Counted from the stretch's first letter, positions 24,319 through 33,890 are shown. The stretch is 64,000 bases of DNA from Mucilaginibacter_A sp964251965 (GCA_964251965.1 CAXULQ010000006.1:1-64000); one strand, 5' to 3'. Notes: generated by a model not told the origin, from the letters alone. Numbers and translations: made by a program.

Positions 24319-26502
24319 TCAACGTGCCCCAGGCGGACAATGATCTTTTAGAAACTTAGTATAAGTAGTTGCCAGATGCCGGCTCGTGCCCACACCTTCA
24401 GAAATAGCGTGCGTTCGATTTGGATAGCTCATAATTTGGAAAACTTTGTTGTTCCTAATTAGCTCGTTCACCATCTGTTCAGCATTATTGTAGTGCACAT
24501 TATCATCACCCGTTCCATGAACAATTAGCAAATTGCCGCGCAGGTTTTTGGTATAATTTAGCGGGGAACCTTCCACGAAATAATGCTTGTCTTCCGGCAG
24601 CAAACCCATATAACGTTCCTGGTAAATATTGTCGTAGTTCAACTGATTGTCAACTGCTGCAATAGAAATTCCGGTTTTATAAACATCCGGGTATTGAAAC
24701 ATCAGGTTTAAGGTTGATGATCCACCGCCGCTCCAGCCCCAAACAGCAACGCGACTGGTATCAACATAAGTCCGTTTTAAAATTTCTTTGGCTGCCATTG
24801 CCTGGTCGCGGATATTGATTATACCAATATTATGGTAGATGGATTTGCGCCATTCGCGGCCTTTTGGTGCCGGAGAACCACGGTTTTCGACAGAAGCGTA
24901 GATGTAACCGTCATTCGCCATGCTGCCCACATACAAACGGTTGAAACCTGTGCCATAAGTATCTTTAACGGTTTGGCTGGCCGGTTCGCCGTAAACGTAA
25001 AACACGATCGGGTATTTTTTGGTCGAATCAAAATTGGTTGGTTTAATCATCCAGCCATCCATTGTTACACCATCTGCTGTTTTTACCTTGAAAAATTCTG
25101 GTTTATTAACAGACACATTGTTTTGGTTTCGACGGGAAGACTGATTGGCACCTATTTCTTTATGTTTTGGAAGTGAAACCACATTGGATGTTGGGTAAGT
25201 ATAACTGTTAGAAAAATTATGTAAAGCCACTTTTCCGTTTGGCGAAATATCATAACTATGCGTTCCTGGTTCGTCTTTCGGCGTAACGCGTTCTGCTGTT
25301 CCGTTGCCGTTTAGGTTTACTTTATACAAATATTCCTGCGTTGCATTATCCGGCGAAGCCATAAAATAAACCAAGCCGTTCTTTTCATCAATTTTTTCTA
25401 AACTGATGACATCAAAATTGCCTTTGGTCAGCAATTTTTCTTTTCCATTTCTGTTGATGTTGTAAATATGCCGCCAGCCGTCTTTTTCGCTTAGCCAGAT
25501 AAAACTTTTCCCTTTTTCAACCCAATCCCAGCCAATTGCTTCAGGTTTTGCATCGATCCAAGCCTTGTCCGTTTCGGTTGATACTGTTTTTACCTCACCA
25601 GAAATTGCGTTGCACAACATAATCCTACTTTCATTTTGTCTGCGGTTTAATTGCTGGATGATTAGTTCGTTTGAATTATTTGCCCATTCCATTCGCGGAA
25701 TATAATGCTGAACATCATCTCCAGGAACATTCATCCATTTAGTTTTATTATCGCTGAGAGAAATCACCCCAATCCTGCAACGGCTTGGATATTCGCCCAC
25801 GACCGGATATTCAACCGGAACGGTGAAAGGATACAACGAATCTGTGGTGTTCAGCATCAAATAATTCTTGATTTTGTTGGCATCGATTTGCCAGTAAGCA
25901 ATAGCTTTTCCATCCGGCGACCAGCGGAAACCATCACGGCAGTCCAGTTCTTCTTCGTAAACCCAATCGAATGTGCCGTTAATCAGTTTTTTCGTTCCGT
26001 CTGATGTTAGTTTGCTAACTGTGCCTGATGCTAAATTTTCTGTAAAAATATTGTGTTCGCTTACGTAAGCTACTTTAGATGCATCCGGAGAAAATTTGGC
26101 AAACATTAAAGAAGAAGCCGGGCGCGCCGCACCAATTTGCTTTAAAGTTTTTGCTGTTAGATCGGCTACCCAATAATCGCCGCGGGTATCGTAGCGCCAA
26201 ACTTTTTTGGTGTTGGTGTAGATCAATACTTTTTTGCCATCTTCAGAAAAAACAAAACTACGGACTGCAAGAGGAGCCGTTTGGCCTTTCGGCGTAAGCA
26301 ATGCTTCGTTTACCAGTATAATTTCTTTGGATGGATCGCTTACATCTGTTTGTACAATAGAACCATTTTGGCGGTGCATGTAACTATTGCCGTCTTTCGT
26401 CCATTGCGTACCGGAACCGAACTGTGCATAGACCTGGCCAAGTGTTATAAATTGAAAAACAACAACCAACAGAAACGTTGACTTGAGTAACTTTTTTATC
26501 AT
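24319..26502 (-). CDS. S9-family dipeptidyl peptidase (DPP-IV-like)
   Basis: A 727-aa secreted serine peptidase (signal peptide ending QVYAQ). The first about 480 residues form the DPP-IV beta-propeller (with FDWVYEEELDCRDGFRWSPDGKAIAYW carrying the EE pair that binds the substrate N-terminus). The alpha/beta-hydrolase domain has the nucleophile GWSGGGSS near residue 590, HGTGDDNVHY (Asp) near 662 and YPNRTHAIS (His) near 697. It releases X-Pro dipeptides. The nucleophile elbow is GWSGGG instead of mammalian GWSYGG, common in bacterial members. It appears monocistronic. Confidence 0.93.
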   Translation of the reverse strand: MIKKLLKSTFLLVVVFQFITLGQVYAQFGSGTQWTKDGNSYMHRQNGSIVQTDVSDPSKEIILVNEALLTPKGQTAPLAVRSFVFSEDGKKVLIYTNTKKVWRYDTRGDYWVADLTAKTLKQIGAARPASSLMFAKFSPDASKVAYVSEHNIFTENLASGTVSKLTSDGTKKLINGTFDWVYEEELDCRDGFRWSPDGKAIAYWQIDANKIKNYLMLNTTDSLYPFTVPVEYPVVGEYPSRCRIGVISLSDNKTKWMNVPGDDVQHYIPRMEWANNSNELIIQQLNRRQNESRIMLCNAISGEVKTVSTETDKAWIDAKPEAIGWDWVEKGKSFIWLSEKDGWRHIYNINRNGKEKLLTKGNFDVISLEKIDEKNGLVYFMASPDNATQEYLYKVNLNGNGTAERVTPKDEPGTHSYDISPNGKVALHNFSNSYTYPTSNVVSLPKHKEIGANQSSRRNQNNVSVNKPEFFKVKTADGVTMDGWMIKPTNFDSTKKYPIVFYVYGEPASQTVKDTYGTGFNRLYVGSMANDGYIYASVENRGSPAPKGREWRKSIYHNIGIINIRDQAMAAKEILKRTYVDTSRVAVWGWSGGGSSTLNLMFQYPDVYKTGISIAAVDNQLNYDNIYQERYMGLLPEDKHYFVEGSPLNYTKNLRGNLLIVHGTGDDNVHYNNAEQMVNELIRNNKVFQIMSYPNRTHAISEGVGTSRHLATTYTKFLKDHCPPGAR

Positions 26503-26572
26503 GTAGAATAGTAATTCCTTAGATTTTAGCCAAAGTATGAGATTTAGCAGCTTGAAATTTAAAAAAGTTAAA

Positions 26573-27037
26573 TTAAGATAAAAGGTTTTGCCTTAACAAA
26601 AACTCCATTTGATTATTTGATATTGCCAATTCGCCATTTAAGTTTTTTATGTCTTTTGCAGCTTTATAAACTTCGTAAGCCCTTTTTATAGTCATATCAA
26701 GTTCTTCTTCGTTCCAGGGTTTACTTAAATAATGAAAAATTTTGCCTTTGTTAACTGCATCTATTACAGCATTCATATCGGCATAACCGGTTAAAAGTAT
26801 TCTGATTGGATCCGGATATACTTCTAAAACTTTTTCTAAAAATTCAATGCCTGTCATTTCAGGCATCCGTTGATCAGTTATAATAATTTCTACAGGCTTG
26901 GTTTCCAATATTTTTATACCTTCCATAGCACTAATGGCAGTATAAACTTTATACTTTAACCTAAAAACAGCTTTAAAAGAAATTAAATTATTTTCTTCAT
27001 CATCAACGTATAGTATGTTTATCTTTTCTTCTTGCAT
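26573..27037 (-). CDS. Single-domain response regulator with C-terminal coil
   Basis: A 154-aa CheY-like receiver: ILYVDDEENNLISFKAVFR (acidic pocket), IIITDQRMPEMTG with phospho-acceptor Asp at about residue 55, LLTGYADMNAVIDAVNKG (Thr) and YLSKPW (Lys). After residue 125 a predicted helical tail (NLNGELAISNNQMEFLLRQNL) replaces an output domain. It closely resembles the receiver of the kinase at 32263 (VDDEANNLVGFKASFR), so both probably exchange phosphate in one relay. It is divergent from, and shares a 135-bp intergenic region with, the signalling cluster to its right. Confidence 0.9.
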   Translation of the reverse strand: MQEEKINILYVDDEENNLISFKAVFRLKYKVYTAISAMEGIKILETKPVEIIITDQRMPEMTGIEFLEKVLEVYPDPIRILLTGYADMNAVIDAVNKGKIFHYLSKPWNEEELDMTIKRAYEVYKAAKDIKNLNGELAISNNQMEFLLRQNLLS

Positions 27038-27058
27038 AAGTTACAACATTTAGTTTTT

Positions 27059-27066
27059 TACCTTTG
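27059..27066 (+). promoter_or_regulatory. Putative -7 box of the signalling cluster
   Basis: TACCTTTG in the divergent gap, 107 bp upstream of the first gene. No clear -33 element, so this is tentative. Confidence 0.4.
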
Positions 27067-27172
27067 AATTAATATGATTTTATAATAACAAAATTAATGT
27101 AAACACAAGGTAGTGTTTTACGTACAAAAAGCACATGCGTTTTAAAAAAACAAACCTTTTTAAAATTAATAA

Positions 27173-29446
27173 ATGGAAAAGACCACAGAAGTAGCTACTA
27201 ATATCTATCAACCTAAATTTTTTAGATTGAACGATGTTAATAATAAAGAAAAATACCAACTTTTATTACAATCAGAAAACCACATTTCTGTTTATGATGA
27301 AATAGAAGGACAACTAAGGGAACTTATTAAATGCCTTAACCCTTCCATAAAAATTAACGCAGATGAATATCCTGGATTAATTGAAAAACATCTTAACGGC
27401 CAATCTATAAAAGAATACGGTGTATGGGTTTATTATCCGTGGAGCAACAAGTTAATACACCTGCTGGACGAAGAAGAATTTATTGAGGTAAGGACCAATA
27501 GAAACCGTTATAAGATAACTTGGGAAGAACAGCAAGAACTCAGAACTAAGAAAATTGGAGTTATCGGTTTGTCTGTGGGTCAATCTGTGTCAGTTACGTT
27601 AGCAATTGAACGTTGTTTCGGCGAACTGCGTATTGCCGATTTTGATGAATTAGAATTAACAAACCTAAACCGGCTTAGAACTGGAGTCCATAATTTAGGC
27701 TTAAAAAAAACCATTATTGTAGCCAGGGAAATTGCAGAAATAGACCCTTTTTTAAAAACGGTTTGTTTTCATGAGGGAATAACAGAAAATAACATAGAAA
27801 ATTTCTTGCTGGGTAATGGTAAATTAGATATACTGATTGATGAATGTGACGGAGTTGATATAAAGCTAAAGTGCAGGATCGAAGCCAAAAAACATCAAAT
27901 TCCTGTTTTAATGGAGGCGAGCGACAGAGGAACTGTTGATGTTGAAAGATTTGACCTCGAACCAACACGTCCTTTATTACATGGTTATGTGGAACATTTA
28001 GATGTATCAAAGTTTCATACATTAACTACTAACGAACAAAAACTTCCCTATCTCTTGGCATTTGCGGGTGTTGAAACCTTATCGACCCGAATGAAAGCAT
28101 CTGCTGTTGAAGTTGGACAAACAATATCTACCTGGCCGCAACTTGCCAGTGCTGTTACTATGGGTGGCGGAATTACTGCTGATATTTGCAGAAGAATTCT
28201 TTTAGATCATTTCCATCAATCCGGGAGATATTTTATTGATATTGAAGAACTGGTTGGTGACCCTAAAGAGGAAAGCAAAGTATTTCATTACGATATAGAA
28301 AAGCTTACTGTTGAAAGAATGAAAAGCTATGCCAATAAAATTCCTTACCAAGAAGAAAAAGATGCAGTTTACAGCAAAGAAGTTATTGAAACACTGATGC
28401 AGGCAGCCCTTGTTGCGCCTTCACCTGGAAATAACCAGCCTTGGAAATGGTACTTTGACGGAAAGCAGTTAATACTTTTAAACGATGAAGAGCGGGCAAC
28501 TTCTTATGGAGACTTTAATTATATGGCTACCTATATGTCTTTTGGCACTGCTATCGAAAATATAAAGATAAAAGCAGCAGAACTAAAATTAAATGTTAGT
28601 GTAAAATATTTCCCCCTAAAAGACAAAGGTGACTATGTGCCTGTTGCAGTTTTTCAATTTAATAGAAATAGTGCAATTGTAAAAGATGATTTAGTAAACT
28701 ATTTGAACACCCGATATACAAACCGCCGTATTGGAGATAATATTACGATAAACGAATGTGTATATAATGATTTTAAAGCCTCAGTATTTGCCATAAAATC
28801 GGTTGATTTAAAATTTATAACAGACGACGAACGCTTGCAAAAAATAGCAAACATTACCGGAAAAGCAGAAAAACTGAGAATGTTTATTCCACAGGGACAT
28901 TATGAACTTTTCGAGAAAGAAATAAGATGGACTAATGAAAGTGCAGAAAGTACCAGAGATGGATTAGATATACGGACGCTTGACTTGGATGTAAAAGATG
29001 CTATAGGATTTCGTGTGGTAAAAGATGCACGTGCCATGAAATTAGTAAGTACATGGAACAAAGGAAGTGCTTTAGAAAATATGACAAAAAAGCTTGTTTC
29101 AACAGCTTCAGGTATTGGTTTGATAACAATACCAGCTTTCACACCAGAAAATTGTATTACAGCAGGAAATGCCGCCGAACGAATTTGGTTAACTGCAAGT
29201 AAACATCGTATTTCTATGCAGCCGGCCTTGGCTGCCGTGTTACATTTTGCCCGCTTAATACAAGGGAGAGGCATAGATATGCCAAATTATATACAAACAC
29301 AATTTAGAGAATTGCATGAAGAGTTTGTGTCAATATTTAATCTTAATTCTAACGAAATCCCCATGTTTTTATTTAGGCTTTTTAATGCCACTGAGCCAAC
29401 GGTAAAGTCATTAAGACTAAATTTAGAAGATATTTACTTTTCCTAA
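27173..29446 (+). CDS. ThiF/E1-like plus nitroreductase fusion (Rv1355c/MoeY-type)
   Basis: A 757-aa two-enzyme fusion. Residues 1-120 have no recognised fold. Residues 128-340 are an E1/ThiF/MoeB-like adenylating Rossmann domain: KIGVIGLSVGQSVSVTLA (nucleotide loop), RIADFDELELTNLNRLR (the D-E-L-x-N-R metal/ATP site), DILIDECDGVDIKLKCR and PVLMEASDRGTVDVERFD. No Zn-binding CxxC pairs are seen. From about 403 to 735 is a nitroreductase-like flavoprotein: LMQAALVAPSPGNNQPWKWYF, then GTAIENIKIKAAELKL and AERIWLTASKHRISMQP. The architecture matches the Rv1355c family. I infer that it activates a carboxylate or peptide C-terminus and then reduces or oxidises it using flavin. First gene of a tightly packed five-gene unit. 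Confidence 0.85.
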   Translation: MEKTTEVATNIYQPKFFRLNDVNNKEKYQLLLQSENHISVYDEIEGQLRELIKCLNPSIKINADEYPGLIEKHLNGQSIKEYGVWVYYPWSNKLIHLLDEEEFIEVRTNRNRYKITWEEQQELRTKKIGVIGLSVGQSVSVTLAIERCFGELRIADFDELELTNLNRLRTGVHNLGLKKTIIVAREIAEIDPFLKTVCFHEGITENNIENFLLGNGKLDILIDECDGVDIKLKCRIEAKKHQIPVLMEASDRGTVDVERFDLEPTRPLLHGYVEHLDVSKFHTLTTNEQKLPYLLAFAGVETLSTRMKASAVEVGQTISTWPQLASAVTMGGGITADICRRILLDHFHQSGRYFIDIEELVGDPKEESKVFHYDIEKLTVERMKSYANKIPYQEEKDAVYSKEVIETLMQAALVAPSPGNNQPWKWYFDGKQLILLNDEERATSYGDFNYMATYMSFGTAIENIKIKAAELKLNVSVKYFPLKDKGDYVPVAVFQFNRNSAIVKDDLVNYLNTRYTNRRIGDNITINECVYNDFKASVFAIKSVDLKFITDDERLQKIANITGKAEKLRMFIPQGHYELFEKEIRWTNESAESTRDGLDIRTLDLDVKDAIGFRVVKDARAMKLVSTWNKGSALENMTKKLVSTASGIGLITIPAFTPENCITAGNAAERIWLTASKHRISMQPALAAVLHFARLIQGRGIDMPNYIQTQFRELHEEFVSIFNLNSNEIPMFLFRLFNATEPTVKSLRLNLEDIYFS

Positions 29447-29453
29447 ACAAAAT

Positions 29454-30149
29454 ATGACATCGGTTTCATTCAGGGTATTTAAAGCTATTGATGAACCTGA
29501 AGCATGCCAACGATTTATAGAAGGGCATAGAAGAGTTTTAGAAATATATGGTATAACCATGATTACTTCCAATAAAGCTTTATGGACTGAACATAAAAAT
29601 ACTTATGTTATACTTGTTGAATCTACAGAAGATGGAAAAGTAGTAGGTGGCGCAAGGGTACAAATTGCAGATGGTGTTCTTTTATTACCAATTGAAGACG
29701 CAGTTGGAATTGTAGATAAAAGAATCTATGAAATTGTTGATACCTACAGAAATGAATCAGTAGCTGAACTTTGTGGTTTGTGGAACTCGCGTGAAATTGC
29801 AGGGTATGGTATTGGAAGTAGTTTTTTAACAAAAACTGGTATTGTGTTAACAAAAATATTAAACATAAAAACATTACTTGGTTTGGCTGCTCCTGCAACT
29901 ATAAAAATGGGGTTAGAATGTGGATTTGAAATTGAAAGATCTTTAGGAAACAATGGATTTTTTAATTATCCTAAGTTAGATTTAGTAGCTACTGCAATTA
30001 TAATTAAAGATGTAAATAACATAGAAAGTGCTACTGAATTTAGTAATAATTTTATAAAAGACTTATACAATAACAGAACAAAGCAAAACATAGAAAAAGG
30101 GCCCAAAGGAGAAATAAAAGTAAAATATAATTTAACATTAAAAAATTAA
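29454..30149 (+). CDS. GNAT-type acyltransferase, autoinducer-synthase/FeeM-like
   Basis: A 231-aa protein starting 7 bp after the fusion gene. Residues 5-190 look like the GNAT fold of LuxI/FeeM-type acyl-homoserine-lactone or N-acyl-amino-acid synthases: an N-terminal segment with FIEGHRRVLEIYGI, the strand VVGGARVQIADG (about residue 60), LPIED, then AELCGLWNSREIAGYGIGSSF, where LuxI-like enzymes have their E-x-S-R motif, and LLGLAAPATIKMGLECGFEIERSLG, which resembles the acetyl-CoA/acyl-binding helix-strand end. The C-terminus is Lys/Asn-rich. An acyl transfer role is likely; the LuxI-like specialisation is a weaker inference. Confidence 0.65.
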   Translation: MTSVSFRVFKAIDEPEACQRFIEGHRRVLEIYGITMITSNKALWTEHKNTYVILVESTEDGKVVGGARVQIADGVLLLPIEDAVGIVDKRIYEIVDTYRNESVAELCGLWNSREIAGYGIGSSFLTKTGIVLTKILNIKTLLGLAAPATIKMGLECGFEIERSLGNNGFFNYPKLDLVATAIIIKDVNNIESATEFSNNFIKDLYNNRTKQNIEKGPKGEIKVKYNLTLKN

Positions 30150-30150
30150 A

Positions 30151-32256
30151 GTGCTAAGTTTTAAAAATTTTTTAATACTAATAACTATTATTGTAATTTG
30201 CATTAAAACTAATTCTTGTTTTGCAATTGACAATAATATTCCAATTGTCAAAACTATTTCTTATTTTGAAGATAAAAGTAAAAAAATAACAATTACAAAT
30301 GCTACAAAGCAAAACTTTGAACAAATAAATTCTACTCCATATTTTGGTTTATCCAACTCAGTATTTTGGTTTAAAATAGTTATTAAAAACAATTCAGCTA
30401 ATGAGGATTTGCTTCTTGAAATACAAAATACTTCATTAAGTTCTGTTACTTTATATAAAACTGAAGGCGAAAAAACAACCTCTATAGTAGCAGGAGAATA
30501 CACTCCATTTTCACTTAGGCTATTTCAAAGTCCTACTCCTTTATTTCAAATAATCATTCCAAAAAACAAACAAAGTATTTTCTTTATAAGAATATCAAGT
30601 AACAGTATAATCCAACTTCCTTTATTAGTTGATACAACATATAAAGTTTTAGGTTCAATTAGTTTCAATCAGTATATATTCGGAATATACATTGGGATAA
30701 TATTTGTAATGTTCTTTTACAATCTTTTTATTTACATTACTGTAAAAGATAGTAGTTATTTATATTATGTAATATATATTTTAATTATTGGGTTCACTCA
30801 AGCCTGCTTAAAAGGTTACGCTGGTAAATTTCTTTGGCCAGAAAATACATGGTTGATTGTACATGCTCAAATTATTACTATTGGTTTATCTGGTGTTTTT
30901 TCCGTATTATTTGCTATCAAGTTCTTAAATGCTAAACTTCATGCTCCACTATTTTACAAGTTTTCTATTTTAATTATTTGTTGTGATATTGTTGGAGTCA
31001 TTTTTACATTGTTAGATTTTTATAGTTTTGCTCAACAATTGTTTCAGATAGTAAGTGGAATAGGGTCTATACTAATAATGTTTTATGGAATTATTATATA
31101 TAAAAAAGGATACAAACCTGCGCTTTTCTTAAATATATCTTGGGCTTTTTTTTTAAGCGGTGTCATAATATATATTTTAAAAGATGTTGGCTTATTAAAC
31201 TACAATATTTTTACAAGTAATTCAATTCTTATAGGCTCTGCAATAGAAGCTACATTACTTTCATTTGCACTGGCTGATAAAATAAATGTTTATAAAGCAG
31301 AAAGCTTAAAAGCCGTACAAGAAAAGGCCGATATGGTACGTGAGCAGAACGTTATGCTTGAGGCTAAAGTAACAGAGCGCACGGTAGAATTACAGGCCTC
31401 TAATACGGAATTAAACAAAACTTTAGTAGATTTAAAAGAAGCAGAGTCACATCTGGTAGAAGCTGAAAAAATGGCTTCTTTAGGACAATTAACGGCTGGT
31501 ATTGCACATGAAATTAATAATCCTATTAATTTTGTTACCTCAAATGTAGCACCATTAAAACGGGACGTTGACATGCTGATAGACGCCATAACCACTATCG
31601 AAGAGGTAGGATTATCAGAAGGTTCTATTAAAGAAAAGACGAATAGAATTGAAGAGTATAAAGAAGAAATTGATTTTGATTATTTAAAAATAGAAATTAG
31701 CCATCTTTTAAAAGGCATACACGAAGGTGCATCCAGAACAGCCGAAATTGTAAAAGGCTTGCGTGTTTTTTCCAGGTTAGATGAAGATGACCTAAAAAAA
31801 GCCGATATTAACGAAGGATTAGAATCAACTTTGGTTATCGCCAATAATCTTTTAAATAACAAGATCAAGCTTGATAAACAATATGGAAATATACCTCTTA
31901 TAGAATGTTATCCGGGTAAGTTAAACCAGGTGTTTTTAAATATTATTTCAAACGGTATCTACGCTATTAAAAAGAAGTTTGAAGATCAACCAGGTGGGAT
32001 TTTAAAAATAACTACTTGTTGTGACGAAAAAAATGTTTTTATCAAAATTGAAGATAACGGTATTGGTATGGATGAGGTAACAAAGAAAAAAATATTTGAA
32101 CCCTTTTTCACTACAAAACCTGTTGGTGAAGGCACAGGTTTGGGCATGTCGATCACGTACAATACAATTAAAAAACATAATGGACAAATTCATATTAATT
32201 CTACCCTTGGAAGCGGTACTGAGTTTATCTTAGAACTTCAGTTACAAATGGAATAA
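30151..32256 (+). CDS. 7TMR-DISM sensor histidine kinase
   Basis: A 701-aa membrane kinase, GTG start, 1 bp after the previous stop. Signal peptide (to about 26), then a 7TMR-DISMED2 beta-sandwich (30-150: TPYFGLSNSVFWFKIVIKN, VTLYKTEG), a seven-helix membrane domain (about 175-375), a coiled coil (375-440), DHp helix LGQLTAGIAHEINNPINF with His at about 452, and a HATPase domain (N-box NQVFLNIISNGIYAI near 592, DNGIGMDE near 636, GEGTGLGMSI near 658). DISMED2 domains bind extracellular carbohydrates or other small ligands. The first 1150 bp are much more AT-rich than the kinase half, suggesting a domain join. The kinase lacks its own receiver; the next two genes supply them. Confidence 0.9.
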   Translation: MLSFKNFLILITIIVICIKTNSCFAIDNNIPIVKTISYFEDKSKKITITNATKQNFEQINSTPYFGLSNSVFWFKIVIKNNSANEDLLLEIQNTSLSSVTLYKTEGEKTTSIVAGEYTPFSLRLFQSPTPLFQIIIPKNKQSIFFIRISSNSIIQLPLLVDTTYKVLGSISFNQYIFGIYIGIIFVMFFYNLFIYITVKDSSYLYYVIYILIIGFTQACLKGYAGKFLWPENTWLIVHAQIITIGLSGVFSVLFAIKFLNAKLHAPLFYKFSILIICCDIVGVIFTLLDFYSFAQQLFQIVSGIGSILIMFYGIIIYKKGYKPALFLNISWAFFLSGVIIYILKDVGLLNYNIFTSNSILIGSAIEATLLSFALADKINVYKAESLKAVQEKADMVREQNVMLEAKVTERTVELQASNTELNKTLVDLKEAESHLVEAEKMASLGQLTAGIAHEINNPINFVTSNVAPLKRDVDMLIDAITTIEEVGLSEGSIKEKTNRIEEYKEEIDFDYLKIEISHLLKGIHEGASRTAEIVKGLRVFSRLDEDDLKKADINEGLESTLVIANNLLNNKIKLDKQYGNIPLIECYPGKLNQVFLNIISNGIYAIKKKFEDQPGGILKITTCCDEKNVFIKIEDNGIGMDEVTKKKIFEPFFTTKPVGEGTGLGMSITYNTIKKHNGQIHINSTLGSGTEFILELQLQME

Positions 32257-32262
32257 CCAATT

Positions 32263-33360
32263 ATGGAAGCCAATAAACCTGATAAAATAAAAGTTCTGTA
32301 TGTAGATGACGAAGCTAACAACCTTGTAGGTTTTAAGGCCAGCTTTAGGTTGAATTATCAGGTTTTAATTGCCAACAATACCTCGGAAGCACTTGATCAT
32401 TTAAATAAAAACCCTGATATAAAAATTATTTTTTGTGACCAACGTATGCCTGACAAAACAGGTGTAGAGTTTTTTGAAGAAATACGCAATCAGTTTCCTA
32501 ACCCAATCCGGATATTGCTAACTGCCTATGCAGATATAGAAGCTGTAATTGAAGCAATAAACAGAGGCAATATTTTTAGATATGTAAAAAAACCTTGGGC
32601 AGAAGCTGATATTATATCTTCTATAGAAGAAGGCAGTAAGTTTTACATGGTAAACTCTTTGCTTTCAGTAAAAAACCTGGAGTTACAAAAGGCTTACAAA
32701 GAGCTTGAAAAATTTGCTTACAGTGTTACCCATGATTTAAGAGGGCCATTGTTAAGTATTTTGGGCGCAGTGGATGTTGCACAATATATTGATGATATCG
32801 AAGAGATCAAAGAGATGTTAAGGCTGATGGAAAAATCAGTAAAAAAGTTAGATGTTTTTATTTTAAACATCCATGATTATTACAGCCTTAAACAGGGAGA
32901 GCTTCAAATTAAAGAAATTGATTTTGATGAAGTTGCAAAAGATCAGGTTGAGGATTACAAGATTACCACGAACATTAAAAATATTAATTTCGTTACTAAT
33001 GTTGAGCAAAATGAAACTTTTAGAACAGATTTAATGTCCCTTAAAATTATACTTAGTAATTTATTATCTAATGCTTTTAAATATCAACAAAAAAACAATC
33101 CTAATAAATTAGTAGAATTAAACATACAAGTAAAAAGAGGCGTAGCAACTTTACAAGTTAAAGATAATGGAATAGGCATACTTGAAAAACATATTGAAGA
33201 TATTTTTAATATGTTTTTTAGGGCAACAGCAGAGGAAGTTGGATCTGGCATTGGATTATACAATGTAAAAGATGCCGTTGTTAAAATTGGAGGAGAAATA
33301 AAAGTAAGTTCTGTTTTTAATGAAGGAACAACTTTTTTAATCACAATACCCACAAAATAA
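32263..33360 (+). CDS. Receiver-histidine kinase hybrid (reversed order)
   Basis: A 365-aa soluble protein with an N-terminal receiver (VLYVDDEANNLVGFK, IIFCDQRMPDKTG with Asp about 58, LLTAYADIEAVIEAINRG, YVKKPW), then a DHp helix FAYSVTHDLRGPLLSILG (His about 155) and a HATPase domain (LSNLLSNAFKYQ, DNGIGILEKH, EVGSGIGLYNVKDAV). Such CheY-HK proteins take phosphate from an upstream kinase and pass signals on, or act as a relay hub. It begins 6 bp after the DISM kinase gene. Its receiver is a sister of the one at 26573. Confidence 0.9.
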   Translation: MEANKPDKIKVLYVDDEANNLVGFKASFRLNYQVLIANNTSEALDHLNKNPDIKIIFCDQRMPDKTGVEFFEEIRNQFPNPIRILLTAYADIEAVIEAINRGNIFRYVKKPWAEADIISSIEEGSKFYMVNSLLSVKNLELQKAYKELEKFAYSVTHDLRGPLLSILGAVDVAQYIDDIEEIKEMLRLMEKSVKKLDVFILNIHDYYSLKQGELQIKEIDFDEVAKDQVEDYKITTNIKNINFVTNVEQNETFRTDLMSLKIILSNLLSNAFKYQQKNNPNKLVELNIQVKRGVATLQVKDNGIGILEKHIEDIFNMFFRATAEEVGSGIGLYNVKDAVVKIGGEIKVSSVFNEGTTFLITIPTK

Positions 33361-33364
33361 ACTA

Positions 33365-33769
33365 ATGCAGCAAAATACAAATTTTATTATTATAGATGAT
33401 AGCAAAGAAGATTGTTATCTAATTAAAAAGAGGTTGCATTCGCTCGATAAAAACTTCAATATTAAATCTTTTTTAAGTGCAGAAGAAGCATATGATTATA
33501 TAAACAAAACAGGCAGCGATGTACCCGGACATCTAACCAAAAATATTATTATTTTAGATATATATATGCCTTTAATGGATGGTTTTGAATTTGTGGAGGA
33601 GTTTGAAACTTTACCTAAAAGTGTACAAGATAATTATTTGATATGTGCACTTACTTCTTCTATCAATAAAAATTATATTGATAAAATAAACGCATATAAA
33701 TCTGTCAAATATTTTTTAGAAAAACCTATTAAAACAGAAAGTTTGTTAGAATTGATCCAAGTTGGATAA
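33365..33769 (+). CDS. Single-domain response regulator (Rcp1-type)
   Basis: A 134-aa lone receiver: IIIDDSKEDCYLIKKRLHSL (acidic pocket, typical of the Rcp1/phytochrome-associated receivers that pair with HisKA kinases), IIILDIYMPLMDGFEF with Asp near residue 62, CALTSSINKN (Thr/Ser) and FLEKPIK (Lys). It overlaps no gene but starts 4 bp after the hybrid kinase stop. Absence of an output domain means the output is either protein-protein contact or a gene elsewhere. It is the last gene of the unit and is followed by a repeat-built terminator. Confidence 0.9.
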   Translation: MQQNTNFIIIDDSKEDCYLIKKRLHSLDKNFNIKSFLSAEEAYDYINKTGSDVPGHLTKNIIILDIYMPLMDGFEFVEEFETLPKSVQDNYLICALTSSINKNYIDKINAYKSVKYFLEKPIKTESLLELIQVG

Positions 33770-33826
33770 TTGAATAAAGAATTTTATTAATTTTAATGCA
33801 AGTATAGCTTGTAGATTTTTTATATG

Positions 33827-33872
33827 TAAAAGGAGCAGCTTAAATTAAGATGCTCCTTTTATCGGTATAAAA
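33827..33872. terminator. Convergent terminator built from an inverted GGAG-variant repeat pair
   Basis: TAAAAGGAGCA (33827-33837) pairs with TGCTCCTTTTA (33851-33861). The same A-to-G change occurs in both arms, so the variant is a compensated pair. The right copy continues to TCGGTA-TAAAA (33872). It separates the last response regulator gene from pyk. Confidence 0.85.
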
Positions 33873-33890
33873 TTGATGACAGATAAGTTT

